From: Alphaproteobacteria bacterium
GTDB lineage: Bacteria; Pseudomonadota; Alphaproteobacteria; Geminicoccales; Geminicoccaceae
Assembly: GCA_027045875.1 (NCBI GenBank)
Contig: JALUAG010000039.1
Span: 1 to 58,590 of the forward strand
Length of the DNA stretch: 58,590 nucleotides
Reading direction: 5' to 3'
Made by a program: the position numbers and the translations under genes. The notes under the pieces were generated by a model, which did not search any database, was not told where the DNA came from, and saw nothing but the letters and a program-made list of their open reading frames with translations. The first letter of the stretch is position 1; every line of letters starts with the position of its first letter. This document shows positions 49,381 through 57,173 of the stretch, one piece after another.

Positions 49381-49809
49381 ATGTTCCGCGACATTCTCGT
49401 CCCGCTCGATCTCGGTGACCCGAAGATCTGGGAGAAGGCGCTGGAGACCGCCGTCACCTTGGCCCGAACCTACGGGGCACGCCTCCGTCTGATGACCGTG
49501 CTGCCGGATTACGGCATGCCCGTCGTGGGTCAGTTCTTCCCGCCGGATCACAGCGAGAAGCTGCGTGCGAAGGCACGCGAGGAGCTCCGCGCCATCGCCC
49601 GGCGTGCGGTGCCCGAAGGGATCGCGGTCGATGTCATGGTGAGCCAGGGGAGCATCTGGCGGGAGATCGTGCGCGAGGCGAAGGAGCGGGAGGTCGATCT
49701 CATCGTCATGGGCTCGCACCGGCCGGGAGTGGGGGACTACGTGCTCGGCGCCAATGCCACCCGGGTGGCCCAGCGGGCGTCCGCCTCGGTGATGATCGTC
49801 CGCAGCTGA
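49381..49809 (+). CDS. Universal stress protein (UspA family)
   Basis: 142 residues with the ATP-binding pattern GSHRPGVGDYVLGANATRVAQRASASVMIV (G-x2-G-x9-G-S/T type) and the N-terminal ILVPLDLGD. It follows the TRAP permease by 63 bases; such UspA proteins next to TRAP genes (as for TeaD) are known to tune transport activity by binding ATP, and the same is inferred here. The ATG at 49381 fits the family; an upstream in-frame start at 49354 overlaps poorly conserved sequence. Confidence 0.88.
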   Translation: MFRDILVPLDLGDPKIWEKALETAVTLARTYGARLRLMTVLPDYGMPVVGQFFPPDHSEKLRAKAREELRAIARRAVPEGIAVDVMVSQGSIWREIVREAKEREVDLIVMGSHRPGVGDYVLGANATRVAQRASASVMIVRS

Positions 49810-49820
49810 GGAGTGCCGGC

Positions 49821-50702
49821 ATGGCGATGGCCGGTAGCGAGCGGATCAAGCATCTGTTCCTGTGGCCGGCGGTGCTGGTGGTGCTGCTGATCGCCCTCTT
49901 TCCGCTCGTCTATTCGCTGACCATCAGCTTCCAGCAGATCCGCCTCGTGCCGCCGACGCCGCCCCGCTTCGTCGGATTCGACAACTACACGACCCTGTTC
50001 TCCCAGCCCCGCTTCTGGCGGGTGCTGTGGAACACCGGGGTGATCAGTGTCACCTCGGTGGCCATCCAGTACGTGCTCGGCTTCGCCATCGCCCTCGCGC
50101 TCCACGCCCGGGTGCCGGGGGAGCGCCTGTTCCGGGTGTCCTTCCTGCTGCCGATGCTGATGGCGCCGGTGGCCGTGGCCCTCATCTGGCGCATGCTGTT
50201 CCACTCCACCCTGGGGCCGGTCAACCAGTTCTTCTCCCTCTTCGGCCTTCCCAACCTGCCCTTCACCACCGATCCCGTCTGGGCCAAGACCTCCCTGATC
50301 GTGGTCGAGGTCTGGCAGTGGACCCCCTTCGTGATCCTCTTGATGCTGGCCGGCCTGCAGTCGCTGCCCGAGGACATCTACGAGGCGGCGCGGCTCGAGG
50401 ACGCCTCGCCCTGGACGCAGTTCTGGACCATCACCTTCCCGCTGCTGCTGCCGGTGTCGGCGGCGGTGGTGTTCATCCGCCTCATCGAATCGATGAAGAT
50501 CATCGACACCGTGTTCGTGCTCACCGGCGGCGGTCCCGGGGTCTCCACCGAGACCCTGACCCTCTACGCCTACCAGGAGGGGCTCAAGAAGTTCAATCTC
50601 GGCTACACGAGCGCCCTGAGCTTCGCCTTCCTGATCATCGTCCTCGTCTTCGGCGCCATCTACCTGGCCCTCCTCCGGCCCCAGATCGAAAAGCGGATCT
50701 GA
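49821..50702 (+). CDS. Sugar-type ABC transporter permease (MalF/UgpA-like), without partner genes
   Basis: 293 residues with six helices and the EAA motif IYEAARLEDASPWTQFWTITFPLLLP, the pattern of sugar ABC permeases. Such a gene normally follows a binding-protein gene and precedes a second permease and an ATPase; here USP is upstream and a foreign-looking AT-richer module is downstream. The protein itself is complete, with the usual end (LRPQIEKRI). It begins 11 bases after the USP stop. The remaining operon genes were probably lost or displaced by the neighbouring insertion. Confidence 0.9.
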   Translation: MAMAGSERIKHLFLWPAVLVVLLIALFPLVYSLTISFQQIRLVPPTPPRFVGFDNYTTLFSQPRFWRVLWNTGVISVTSVAIQYVLGFAIALALHARVPGERLFRVSFLLPMLMAPVAVALIWRMLFHSTLGPVNQFFSLFGLPNLPFTTDPVWAKTSLIVVEVWQWTPFVILLMLAGLQSLPEDIYEAARLEDASPWTQFWTITFPLLLPVSAAVVFIRLIESMKIIDTVFVLTGGGPGVSTETLTLYAYQEGLKKFNLGYTSALSFAFLIIVLVFGAIYLALLRPQIEKRI

Positions 50703-51018
50703 GGAGGGCGGACATTCGCCAGGCTTCGTAGCTGTCCCCGCTACTGGAGCGGTCGTTGGGAGAGCCCATGGGCAAAGCGAGCGCAAGGCAAATCGCAGGT
50801 GAGTGACCACTCGGGCGTTCGGAATGGTTCGAAACCACGACCAGGATCGACCGGCAGGGTCCGCAGAACTAGGGGCCGTGCGTTGGGATTCTTGATCGAA
50901 CCGGCTGTCGCCAATGTGTGGTAAATTTGTATAATTCAAATGGACACGAGACAGACTTCACAGCTTCGCCCTGTGAATTTACAGATGGCTTAGCGATTTG
51001 AGGTGGGATGCCATTGTT
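50703..51018. promoter_or_regulatory. Left boundary of the accessory module with candidate promoter and hairpin
   Basis: 316 bases without a supported gene. Composition drops in GC after about 50880. TATAAT at 50930-50935, preceded by TTG, is the best -10 in the region, but no clear -35 is seen at 16-18 bases. Downstream, TTCACAG (50957-50963) pairs with CTGTGAA (50971-50977) around a 7-base loop; it could be an operator or a leader hairpin. AGGTGGG at 51001-51007 may be the ribosome site for the nuclease gene. No tRNA, integrase or clear attachment repeat was found. Confidence 0.4.
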
Positions 51019-52851
51019 ATGACTGACAAGACACCGATGGAGGGAAAGCCCCCGACACCAATACACTCCATACGGTTGCTCAAAATAAGCCGGTTCCGCG
51101 GCATCGAAAGACTGGAATGGCGGCCGTCTTCCGGATTGAATGTGATCGTTGGGGCTGGCGATACCTGCAAGACCACGATCCTTGAAGCGATTGCCGCCCT
51201 GCTCTCGCCGGCGCCCAATTTGAATTTGTCGGAGTTCGATTACTACCGGCGCGACGCCACGAAGGGATTCACGATCGAGGCTGCGCTTGCTGTGGGCGAC
51301 GGGGCTGCGCTCAAGGGGGACAGGTTTCCGCTGCCGCCATTGCGCGGATGGAAGGACGGACATCTTAGAGACTTGCCCGACGAAGACGGAGCCGAAGCGG
51401 TGCTTGTGTGTCGCCTGACCGGAACACCGGACTTCGAGGCGATATTCGAGGTCGTCGGCGCGGACGAGGAGACGAGGGTGCCGCTGTCGCGTGCGCTCCG
51501 GCAGAGGATCGGGCTATTGAGACTCGGGGTCGCCGATCGCGGGGATCGCGATCTGCGGCTCGTAATGGGCGGGGCTCTGGACCGCTTTATGGAGGGCCAG
51601 CAATTAAGGCAATCGATTCTTCAGGCGATCCTGAAGACACCTATTCACGACCAGCTCGGAACCGAACCGAAGGAAGCGCTCAAGCGCATCGAAGACAAGT
51701 TCAGGGAAAGAAGCCTGCCGCATCCGGTCCGGCTGGGACTTATCGGTACGCCAGGCGTGTCGCTCGCCGCGAGTGTGGGGCTGATGGTCGGGGCCAGCGA
51801 TGAATCGGCCTTGCCACTGCCGGCATGGGGCACGGGCACGCGCCGGCTTGCATCACTGGAGCTGGCTTCCATCCTCGCCGAATCGATCTCGCTTGCGGTG
51901 GTCGATGAACCGGAGTCCGGCTTAGAGCCCTACCGGCAGCGCGCCTTCATTGGCGACTTGCATCAGGGCGGCAAGCGCCAGGCTTTTATCACGACGCACG
52001 CGCCGGCGGTCCTGTCGGCCGGTGCGGCCGCCGGGGCTGTGATCTGGCGGATCAATCCGGCTGCAGCAACGCCTGCCGAAGAAAAAAGAGAAACCGCAGA
52101 AGGCGAAGACGGCGCGCCGGAGATCGCCGAAGTGACGCACTCGCATGTACTGACAGCACTCGAGAGCGCAGAAATCAGAACGCTGTTGAAGTTCCACCCG
52201 GAAGCTGTTCTGGCCCGACTGCCGGTCATCTGCGAAGGAATCACGGAAAAAGGCTTCGCGACAAAATTGTTTGCCGACAAGTTCGGCGACGGCTTCCCGG
52301 CGCGGGGGATCTTCTGCGTCGATGCAGGCGGGCACGATAAGGCGCTGGCGATTTGCCGCAAGCTGATCGAAGCCGGATTCCAAATAGCGGCTGTCGTGGA
52401 CGATGAAGGGCGCAAGGGCGGAAGCTGGCAGATGGTCGGAGAAAAAGCGACGTTGCTTCAGTGGGAGGACGGCGCCGCGTTAGAAGTCGCCGTTCTGACG
52501 GCCTTGCCCGATCACGTCCTGCCAAAGGTCGTCGGCTGGCCGGAGGAATTTTCGGGCAGGGAAGCAAGGCACTGCCTGGCGGATCTGCGGATCGCCCTGG
52601 ATGTCGAAGACAAGGGCAAGACGGCCGAAGAACTTTTCGCGGCGTGCGGGCGGGAGCGTTTCTTGAGCGCGCTGTGCCAGACGGCATGTCCGCCGCGGGA
52701 GGGCGACAAAAAGCCGAAGGGCTGGTTCAAGTCCTTCGAGGGCGGATATCTGTTGGCTGAAAAATTGCTCGCGCTCGAGCCGAAGCCGCAGCAGCTCCTC
52801 TGCAGGATCGAGGCATTTCTGACGGCGATCGAGGCGGCCACAGCGGCATGA
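51019..52851 (+). CDS. gajA: GajA-like OLD-family ATPase/TOPRIM nuclease
   Basis: 610 residues (Bacillus GajA 578). An SMC-like ATPase domain has Walker A G45-AGDT-C50-K51-T52, in which Cys replaces the usual Gly before Lys; signature-like GTGTRRLASLEL near 271; Walker B AVVDEPESGLEP (D296, E297); and H-loop TTHAP (H327). A TOPRIM domain follows: VICEG (E406), FCVD (D435) and VVDDEG (D461, D462), the metal-binding acids of OLD nucleases. Expected role: nucleotide-regulated DNA nicking or cleavage in defence, together with GajB. The ATG at 51019 is taken; a TTG at 50998 is possible. Base composition is lower in GC than that of the genes to the left. Confidence 0.85.
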   Translation: MTDKTPMEGKPPTPIHSIRLLKISRFRGIERLEWRPSSGLNVIVGAGDTCKTTILEAIAALLSPAPNLNLSEFDYYRRDATKGFTIEAALAVGDGAALKGDRFPLPPLRGWKDGHLRDLPDEDGAEAVLVCRLTGTPDFEAIFEVVGADEETRVPLSRALRQRIGLLRLGVADRGDRDLRLVMGGALDRFMEGQQLRQSILQAILKTPIHDQLGTEPKEALKRIEDKFRERSLPHPVRLGLIGTPGVSLAASVGLMVGASDESALPLPAWGTGTRRLASLELASILAESISLAVVDEPESGLEPYRQRAFIGDLHQGGKRQAFITTHAPAVLSAGAAAGAVIWRINPAAATPAEEKRETAEGEDGAPEIAEVTHSHVLTALESAEIRTLLKFHPEAVLARLPVICEGITEKGFATKLFADKFGDGFPARGIFCVDAGGHDKALAICRKLIEAGFQIAAVVDDEGRKGGSWQMVGEKATLLQWEDGAALEVAVLTALPDHVLPKVVGWPEEFSGREARHCLADLRIALDVEDKGKTAEELFAACGRERFLSALCQTACPPREGDKKPKGWFKSFEGGYLLAEKLLALEPKPQQLLCRIEAFLTAIEAATAA

Positions 52852-54338
52852 CGCGGCATGTGGACGACAAGCTGCACTCCGGCGCGCCGGTTGTGGTTAT
52901 TGAAGCCCCCGGCGGGTGTGGCAAAACGACAAAGGCCGCCAAGTTTGCACTGGAAGCCGCAGGGCGTCTTAAATCGGGCAAGGTGCTTCTGCTGTCGCAT
53001 ACCCATGCAGCTTGCGGCGAGTTCCAGAGAAAGTGCGCGGGGCACAGGGGAAGAGTCGATGTCGAGACCTGCGATAGCTTTTGCCTGAAGGCTATCGCCA
53101 CCTATACGCGCCCTTTGAATTTACCGGCACCTGTCGAGGCCCACCTTGACCGGCCCAGCGGCGGCATAAGGTTCGCCGACCTGAGCAAGAAGGCATGCGA
53201 GCTTTTCAAACGAGCGCCAACTGTGGCCAGGGCCGTCGCAGCCTATTACCCGCTCATCGTTCTGGATGAGCACCAGGACGCCAGAATATCGCAGCATGAA
53301 GCCGTGTTCCTGCTGCGGGAGATCGGCGGTTCCAGGTTGCGTATCTTCGGTGACCCGATGCAGGCAATTCATGAGACCAGCACTGAACCCTGCGTCAATT
53401 GGGACAGGCTGTGGGCGGCGGCAGACGACAAAGCATGTCTGGAAGAGCCATATCGATGGAGCGATGCCCGCGAGCTTGGTGAGTGGATTATGGCGTGCCG
53501 TTCGGCGCTCAAAGCCGGAAACCCGATTTCCTTGAAGGGAGCGCCGCGGATGGTGTCGGTTTCCTCTCACGCAGGACTGGCCGGACCAAAGAGATTGCGG
53601 GATGTTCGAGCGGCAAGCAGCGTCGTTCACCGCTTTCTGGACGACGCGCCGAACAGTGCGGCGATTCTCGCCTACCGGAATGAAATGGTGAAAACGGTTG
53701 CACAGGTCGGAAGCTGGCGCGCGCCGATAAACGAAGGCGCGCGGCTCGATGAGCTGGACACGTTGATTCAGGCCATGGAGGCGCATGCCGGGAACGCCGA
53801 ACGATTGGCGCGTGCATTTCTCGATTTTCTCAGCGTCATCGGCGCCGGTCTTACCCAATCTCTGTGCTCGGGTTTGCGCGGTCGGCTTGGCGCGACGATT
53901 AATCGCCAACGGGCAGGGTCGAAACAAAACGCGTGGCTGAATTGTCTCCAAGCGATCTACGCGTGTCCCGATCATCGGGGCGTGGCGACCGCGATGCGTG
54001 CCATTCGGGACATGCCCCCGCCAGGTTACACGATCCGGTTGCACGATCACGTGTGGGCACTGTGTTCGTTTAGCCGTACGGACGATCCGCGCGGCTTTCG
54101 GAGTATGTTGGGGCGAATTCGGCGGCAACGAAAATGCCCGCCGCAAATGGTGAGCACGATCCACAAGGCCAAGGGGCTGGATTTCGATCATGTACTTCTG
54201 TGCCCGGTTGATCGCCATCAGTATCCCGATGGCGATCTCGGCGCGCGCCTCCTCTACGTCGGACTGAGCCGAGCAAGGCTCTCGATCAGGCTCGCCGTCA
54301 CAGCGGATGCCCCGACAAGCCATGTAGCAGTGGATTAG
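52848..54338 (+). CDS. gajB: GajB-like UvrD/PcrA-family SF1 helicase
   Basis: 496 residues, close to Bacillus GajB (494). SF1A motifs in order: Walker A APGGCGKTT (K26), motif II DEHQD at 140-144, motif III FGDPMQAIH at about 167-174, motif V STIHKAKGLDFDHV (H439, K442) and motif VI YVGLSRAR (470-477). It lacks the large 1B/2B insertions of full-length UvrD, as GajB does. It starts with ATGA overlapping the nuclease stop, so both are translated together. In Gabija the helicase partner senses or processes DNA ends generated in infection and acts in one complex with GajA. Confidence 0.87.
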   Translation: MTRHVDDKLHSGAPVVVIEAPGGCGKTTKAAKFALEAAGRLKSGKVLLLSHTHAACGEFQRKCAGHRGRVDVETCDSFCLKAIATYTRPLNLPAPVEAHLDRPSGGIRFADLSKKACELFKRAPTVARAVAAYYPLIVLDEHQDARISQHEAVFLLREIGGSRLRIFGDPMQAIHETSTEPCVNWDRLWAAADDKACLEEPYRWSDARELGEWIMACRSALKAGNPISLKGAPRMVSVSSHAGLAGPKRLRDVRAASSVVHRFLDDAPNSAAILAYRNEMVKTVAQVGSWRAPINEGARLDELDTLIQAMEAHAGNAERLARAFLDFLSVIGAGLTQSLCSGLRGRLGATINRQRAGSKQNAWLNCLQAIYACPDHRGVATAMRAIRDMPPPGYTIRLHDHVWALCSFSRTDDPRGFRSMLGRIRRQRKCPPQMVSTIHKAKGLDFDHVLLCPVDRHQYPDGDLGARLLYVGLSRARLSIRLAVTADAPTSHVAVD

Positions 54339-54422
54339 CTAGCTCATCTGGTCGCTGAGGCCGGTGGGAAGGCGTTCGAATAGGTCCAGCTCGAACCGCC
54401 TGGTCGTCGGCAAGGCGGAACA

Positions 54423-54680
54423 TCAGCCATGGGCACGCTTCAGCGCGTCGAGGCTCGACCACTCGGTGAGGTCTTGGCGCTCGCGCGCCTCGCGCATCGC
54501 ATCCCGCGTCTCGGCATTGGGAATTTCAACGGCAAAGGGCAATCCGCGGCGCAGCGCCACCTGCCGGCAGAACGGTCGGATCGCCCCGGCCGGTCTCAAT
54601 CCGAGCGCGCGCAGAATGGTTTCCGCCTCCGCCTCGAGCTCGGGCTCGACGCGGGCACGAACCGTGTCTGTCTTGGCCAT
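54423..54680 (-). CDS. RelB/DinJ-family antitoxin, no toxin found
   Basis: 85 residues: N-terminal ribbon-helix-helix-like segment DTVRARVEPELEAEAETILRALGL and the conserved core AIRPFCRQVALRRGLPFAVEIPNAETRDAMREARE of RelB/DinJ proteins. The C-terminus would bind a RelE/YafQ-type toxin. The ATG at 54680 starts the conserved part. The expected toxin gene would overlap the stop at 54423-54425; only a 41-codon frame (54300-54423) and, in another frame, a fragment-like RFELDLFERLP tail ending at 54339 exist there. The antitoxin therefore looks orphaned, or the toxin is degraded. Confidence 0.8.
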   Translation of the reverse strand: MAKTDTVRARVEPELEAEAETILRALGLRPAGAIRPFCRQVALRRGLPFAVEIPNAETRDAMREARERQDLTEWSSLDALKRAHG

Positions 54681-54788
54681 CGCTGCTTGCTTTCGTCCCA
54701 ATGCAGCGCGCCCGGGGAACGGCGCAACGCGACCTCGCGAACCGGTGCGTGGCCTGCCCGTGCTGGCGCAGGGTTCCTCGCTAGCCCC

Positions 54789-55403
54789 CTACAGCTGCCG
54801 GGGCAGGGTGGCCTGCATGGAGGGGCGGGACTCGAAGCGGGCGAACCAGTCGGCGAGCCGGGCGTGGCCCTCGCGCCACTTGTCGGCGCCGAAGCGGAAA
54901 TCGAGATAGCCCAGGGCGCAAGCGATCGTGATGCTGCCGATGTCCGCCTCCTCGGCGAGCTGGTCGACATTCTGCTCCAGCCAGTCGAGCCCCCGCTGGA
55001 CCTTGAGCTTCTGATGCTCGATCCAGGCCTGCCAGCGCAGCTCCTCGGGACGCAGGAAGGTCTCGTAGCGGGCAAGGAGGGCCGCTTCCATCATGCCGTC
55101 GCCCAGGGCCTGCAGGGTGAGCGCCCGCCAGCGGGCATCGCCCGCCTGGGGGTACAGGCGGCCGCCACCCGCGAGATGGTCGAGATACTCGCAGATGACG
55201 CGCGAATCGTAGAGGGCGTGCCCGTTGTCGAGGACCATGGTGGGAAGCTTGCCGAGCGGGTTGTCGGCGATCACCGCCTCGCTGGGCTCCACCGGCGAGA
55301 GCAGATGATCGTCGACGGTGATGCGGTCGGCGAGACCCAGCTCGTGGGCCGCGACCATCACCTTGCGGCCGAACGGCGATGCCGGATTGCTGTGCAGGCG
55401 CAT
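54789..55403 (-). CDS. Glutathione S-transferase
   Basis: 204 residues: thioredoxin-like N-terminal domain (SNPASPFGRKVMVAAHELGL as the active region, with Ser near residue 5-9, NPLGKLPTMVLDNGHALYDSRVICEYLD for glutathione binding) and an all-helical C-terminal domain (RALTLQALGDGMMEAALLARYE). It conjugates or removes groups with glutathione, substrate unknown. The ATG at 55403 follows a GGAC/GGGGGAG region. GC content is again high, so it lies outside the accessory module. Confidence 0.93.
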   Translation of the reverse strand: MRLHSNPASPFGRKVMVAAHELGLADRITVDDHLLSPVEPSEAVIADNPLGKLPTMVLDNGHALYDSRVICEYLDHLAGGGRLYPQAGDARWRALTLQALGDGMMEAALLARYETFLRPEELRWQAWIEHQKLKVQRGLDWLEQNVDQLAEEADIGSITIACALGYLDFRFGADKWREGHARLADWFARFESRPSMQATLPRQL

Positions 55404-55530
55404 GTCCTCGTCTCCCCCGTGTTTCCGTTGCGGTCGGCCGGCACCGCGAGGCGGCGCCCGTGGATCGATCCTCCAGCCGTCCAAGAGGTAGTGCCTGTTC
55501 CGCTGCGGCGAAAGGCCCGTCGCCCGACGC

Positions 55531-56175
55531 TCAGGCGGTACCGCGGCGGCGGTCGTTCTCGCCGACATGGAGGGTCCAGAGCACGACCCGCTTGAGGACC
55601 TTGCCGAGGGCCTCGTCGAAGGCGGTGACCACCGCCTCGAAGCGGCGCTCCTCGACCGGGAAGGCGGCCCGGAACCGCTCGCTCGCCACCACCCGCCGGC
55701 GCGGCATGCGCAGGAGGGTCGCGGTCAGCGACACGACCGCCGTCCGCCCGCCGTCGCGGGCCTGCCGCACCTGGAAGGCGGTCAGCACCGAACGCAGCAG
55801 ATAGTCCGGGCGCAGCGGATCGCGGTCGGTGCCGGCGGTCACCGCGCCGGAGGCGAGGAAGGACTGCACGAGCAGGATCTGCACCAGCGCCGGCACGCGG
55901 TCCGACCAGACGACGTTGGCGAAGTAGGCGATTTCGGTGCCGTCGCGCAGGAGCGCGATGCGATCGGTGTCGAGCGCCCGCTCGGCCAGGGGCTCGCTCA
56001 CCGCCACCGTCCAGTCGACGCGGGGCAGGTCCGGGGGGAAGGTGGTCTTGGGCGTGAGGCGGAAGACCCTGGGCGGCGGACCGGGGCGGGGCAGGGTGGC
56101 ACAGGCCGCGAGGAGGAGCGGGGCGGCAGCTCCCAGACGGAGGAGATCGCGGCGCGCGGGGCGAGGCGCCTTCAC
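55531..56175 (-). CDS. ABC-type transport auxiliary lipoprotein (PqiC/MlaB-neighbour type)
   Basis: 214 residues: lipoprotein signal with a twin-arginine-like start (PARRDLLRLGAAAPLLLAACATLP, Cys near residue 25), then the ABC-trans-aux pattern RVFRLTPKTTFPPDLPRVDWTVAVSEPLAERALDTDRIALLRDGTEIAYFANVVWSDRVPALVQ-like segment, which is typical of PqiC. It sits on the periplasmic face as a partner of the MCE protein encoded upstream; its start overlaps that gene's stop by 4 bases (ATGA). Confidence 0.88.
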   Translation of the reverse strand: MKAPRPARRDLLRLGAAAPLLLAACATLPRPGPPPRVFRLTPKTTFPPDLPRVDWTVAVSEPLAERALDTDRIALLRDGTEIAYFANVVWSDRVPALVQILLVQSFLASGAVTAGTDRDPLRPDYLLRSVLTAFQVRQARDGGRTAVVSLTATLLRMPRRRVVASERFRAAFPVEERRFEAVVTAFDEALGKVLKRVVLWTLHVGENDRRRGTA

Positions 56176-57173
56176 GGTCGCACGCCTTCGGACAGCCGGT
56201 CGCCGAAGAAGAAGCGGGCCGGATCCTGGCGGATGTCGCGCAGCAGGCTCTGGAGTTCGTTGACCATCCGGGTCGCATCCTCGATCAGCCCGGTCAGCAG
56301 GGGCAGGCCGGTATCCGTGAAATCCTTCACCGGGGCACGGTTTTCCTCAACCATCAGACGCAGCTGGCGGGCGGTTTTTCCGATTTCGCGTGACGTGTCG
56401 GCGACAGTGGCGAGGACCTCCTCGAGCTGCGCGTCCCGGCGTTCGAGCCGCGACCCGAGATCGCGGGCGAGGGCGGCCGTGGCCGTGGCCGCCGCCCGCA
56501 GATCGGCGACGAGAGCGGGCAGGCCGTCGAGCAGGCGCTCCAGGCGCCCGGCGGCACCGGCGCCATGTTCGAGCAGCGCCTCCATCCGTGCGAGATTGGC
56601 GTCGTCCAGCAGGCGCGCGATGCGTGCCGCCACCTTGTCGATGCGCGCCACCGTGGCGGGCAGGGTCGCCGCCACCTCGTCCAGGGAGCGCGTCAGCCGC
56701 GACAGGGGCGAGGGCAGGGCCGGGATCTCGGGCAGGGCGCCGGGCGGCGCGGGTGGCGGCGGCGGGGCTTCGGGATAGAGATCGAGGGCCACGTAGAGCT
56801 GGCCCGTGAGCAGGCTTTCGAGCTGCAGTCGCGCCCGCAGCCCCGCCGCCACCAGTTCCTCGAGCCGCCGGCCGCCGTCGCCCTCGAGGCGGATCCGCTC
56901 GGGCACGATCTCGAGGACCACCGGCACCCGCAGGCTGCCGGTGGCGACGTCGTACTCGGCGGTGATCTCGACCACCGTGCCCACCGGCACGCCCCGGAAG
57001 GCCACCGTGGCCCCCCGCCGCAGGCCCTTCACCGATTCGTCGAAACGGACGAGGAAGCGCTCGCTGCGCGAGAAGAGCCGGCCACCGCCGACCGCCAGTA
57101 CCAGCACCAGGAACAGTACGAGGGCGCCGAGCACGAAGGCGCCCACGAGCTTGGGGTCGGCGGGTCTGCTCAC
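56172..57173 (-). CDS. mlaD: MCE-family lipid-binding protein (MlaD-like)
   Basis: 333 residues: N-terminal helix (VGAFVLGALVLFLVLVLAVGGG), an MCE domain (about 38-125) with FDESVKGLRRGATVAFRGVPVGTV and LESLLTGQLYVALDLYP, a Pro-rich link, and a long coiled-coil C-terminus (SRLTRSLDEVAATLPATVARIDKVAARI and beyond). It is longer than E. coli MlaD because of the helical tail, as in PqiB/MCE proteins of Alphaproteobacteria. It carries phospholipids between the membrane permease and partners. The GTG at 57173 overlaps the ATPase stop. Confidence 0.92.
   Translation of the reverse strand: MSRPADPKLVGAFVLGALVLFLVLVLAVGGGRLFSRSERFLVRFDESVKGLRRGATVAFRGVPVGTVVEITAEYDVATGSLRVPVVLEIVPERIRLEGDGGRRLEELVAAGLRARLQLESLLTGQLYVALDLYPEAPPPPPAPPGALPEIPALPSPLSRLTRSLDEVAATLPATVARIDKVAARIARLLDDANLARMEALLEHGAGAAGRLERLLDGLPALVADLRAAATATAALARDLGSRLERRDAQLEEVLATVADTSREIGKTARQLRLMVEENRAPVKDFTDTGLPLLTGLIEDATRMVNELQSLLRDIRQDPARFFFGDRLSEGVRP

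Larger units (their letters stand above)
50703..54420. mobile_element. Probable horizontally acquired defence module
   Basis: The stretch carries the nuclease-helicase pair and differs in composition: 33 of 60 bases are G/C in 51001-51060, versus 41 of 60 in 47041-47100 (counted by hand). It directly follows an ABC permease gene that has lost its partners and ends near a lone antitoxin gene. No integrase, transposase or terminal repeats were found, so the element type and its exact ends are unknown. Confidence 0.45.

Noticed and set aside
50768-50806. A short plus-strand frame beginning MGKASARQIAGE, possibly a transposase or integrase remnant
   Set aside because: Only 12 codons, no convincing match from memory, and no ribosome site.
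50892-50897. TTGATC as a -35 box or FNR half-site upstream of the nuclease gene
   Set aside because: It lies 32 bases from the TATAAT box and has no matching ATCAA half.
50703-54790. Attachment-site direct repeats, tRNA or integrase flanking the defence module
   Set aside because: I compared both ends by eye and found no repeat long enough to be convincing and no tRNA or integrase sequence.
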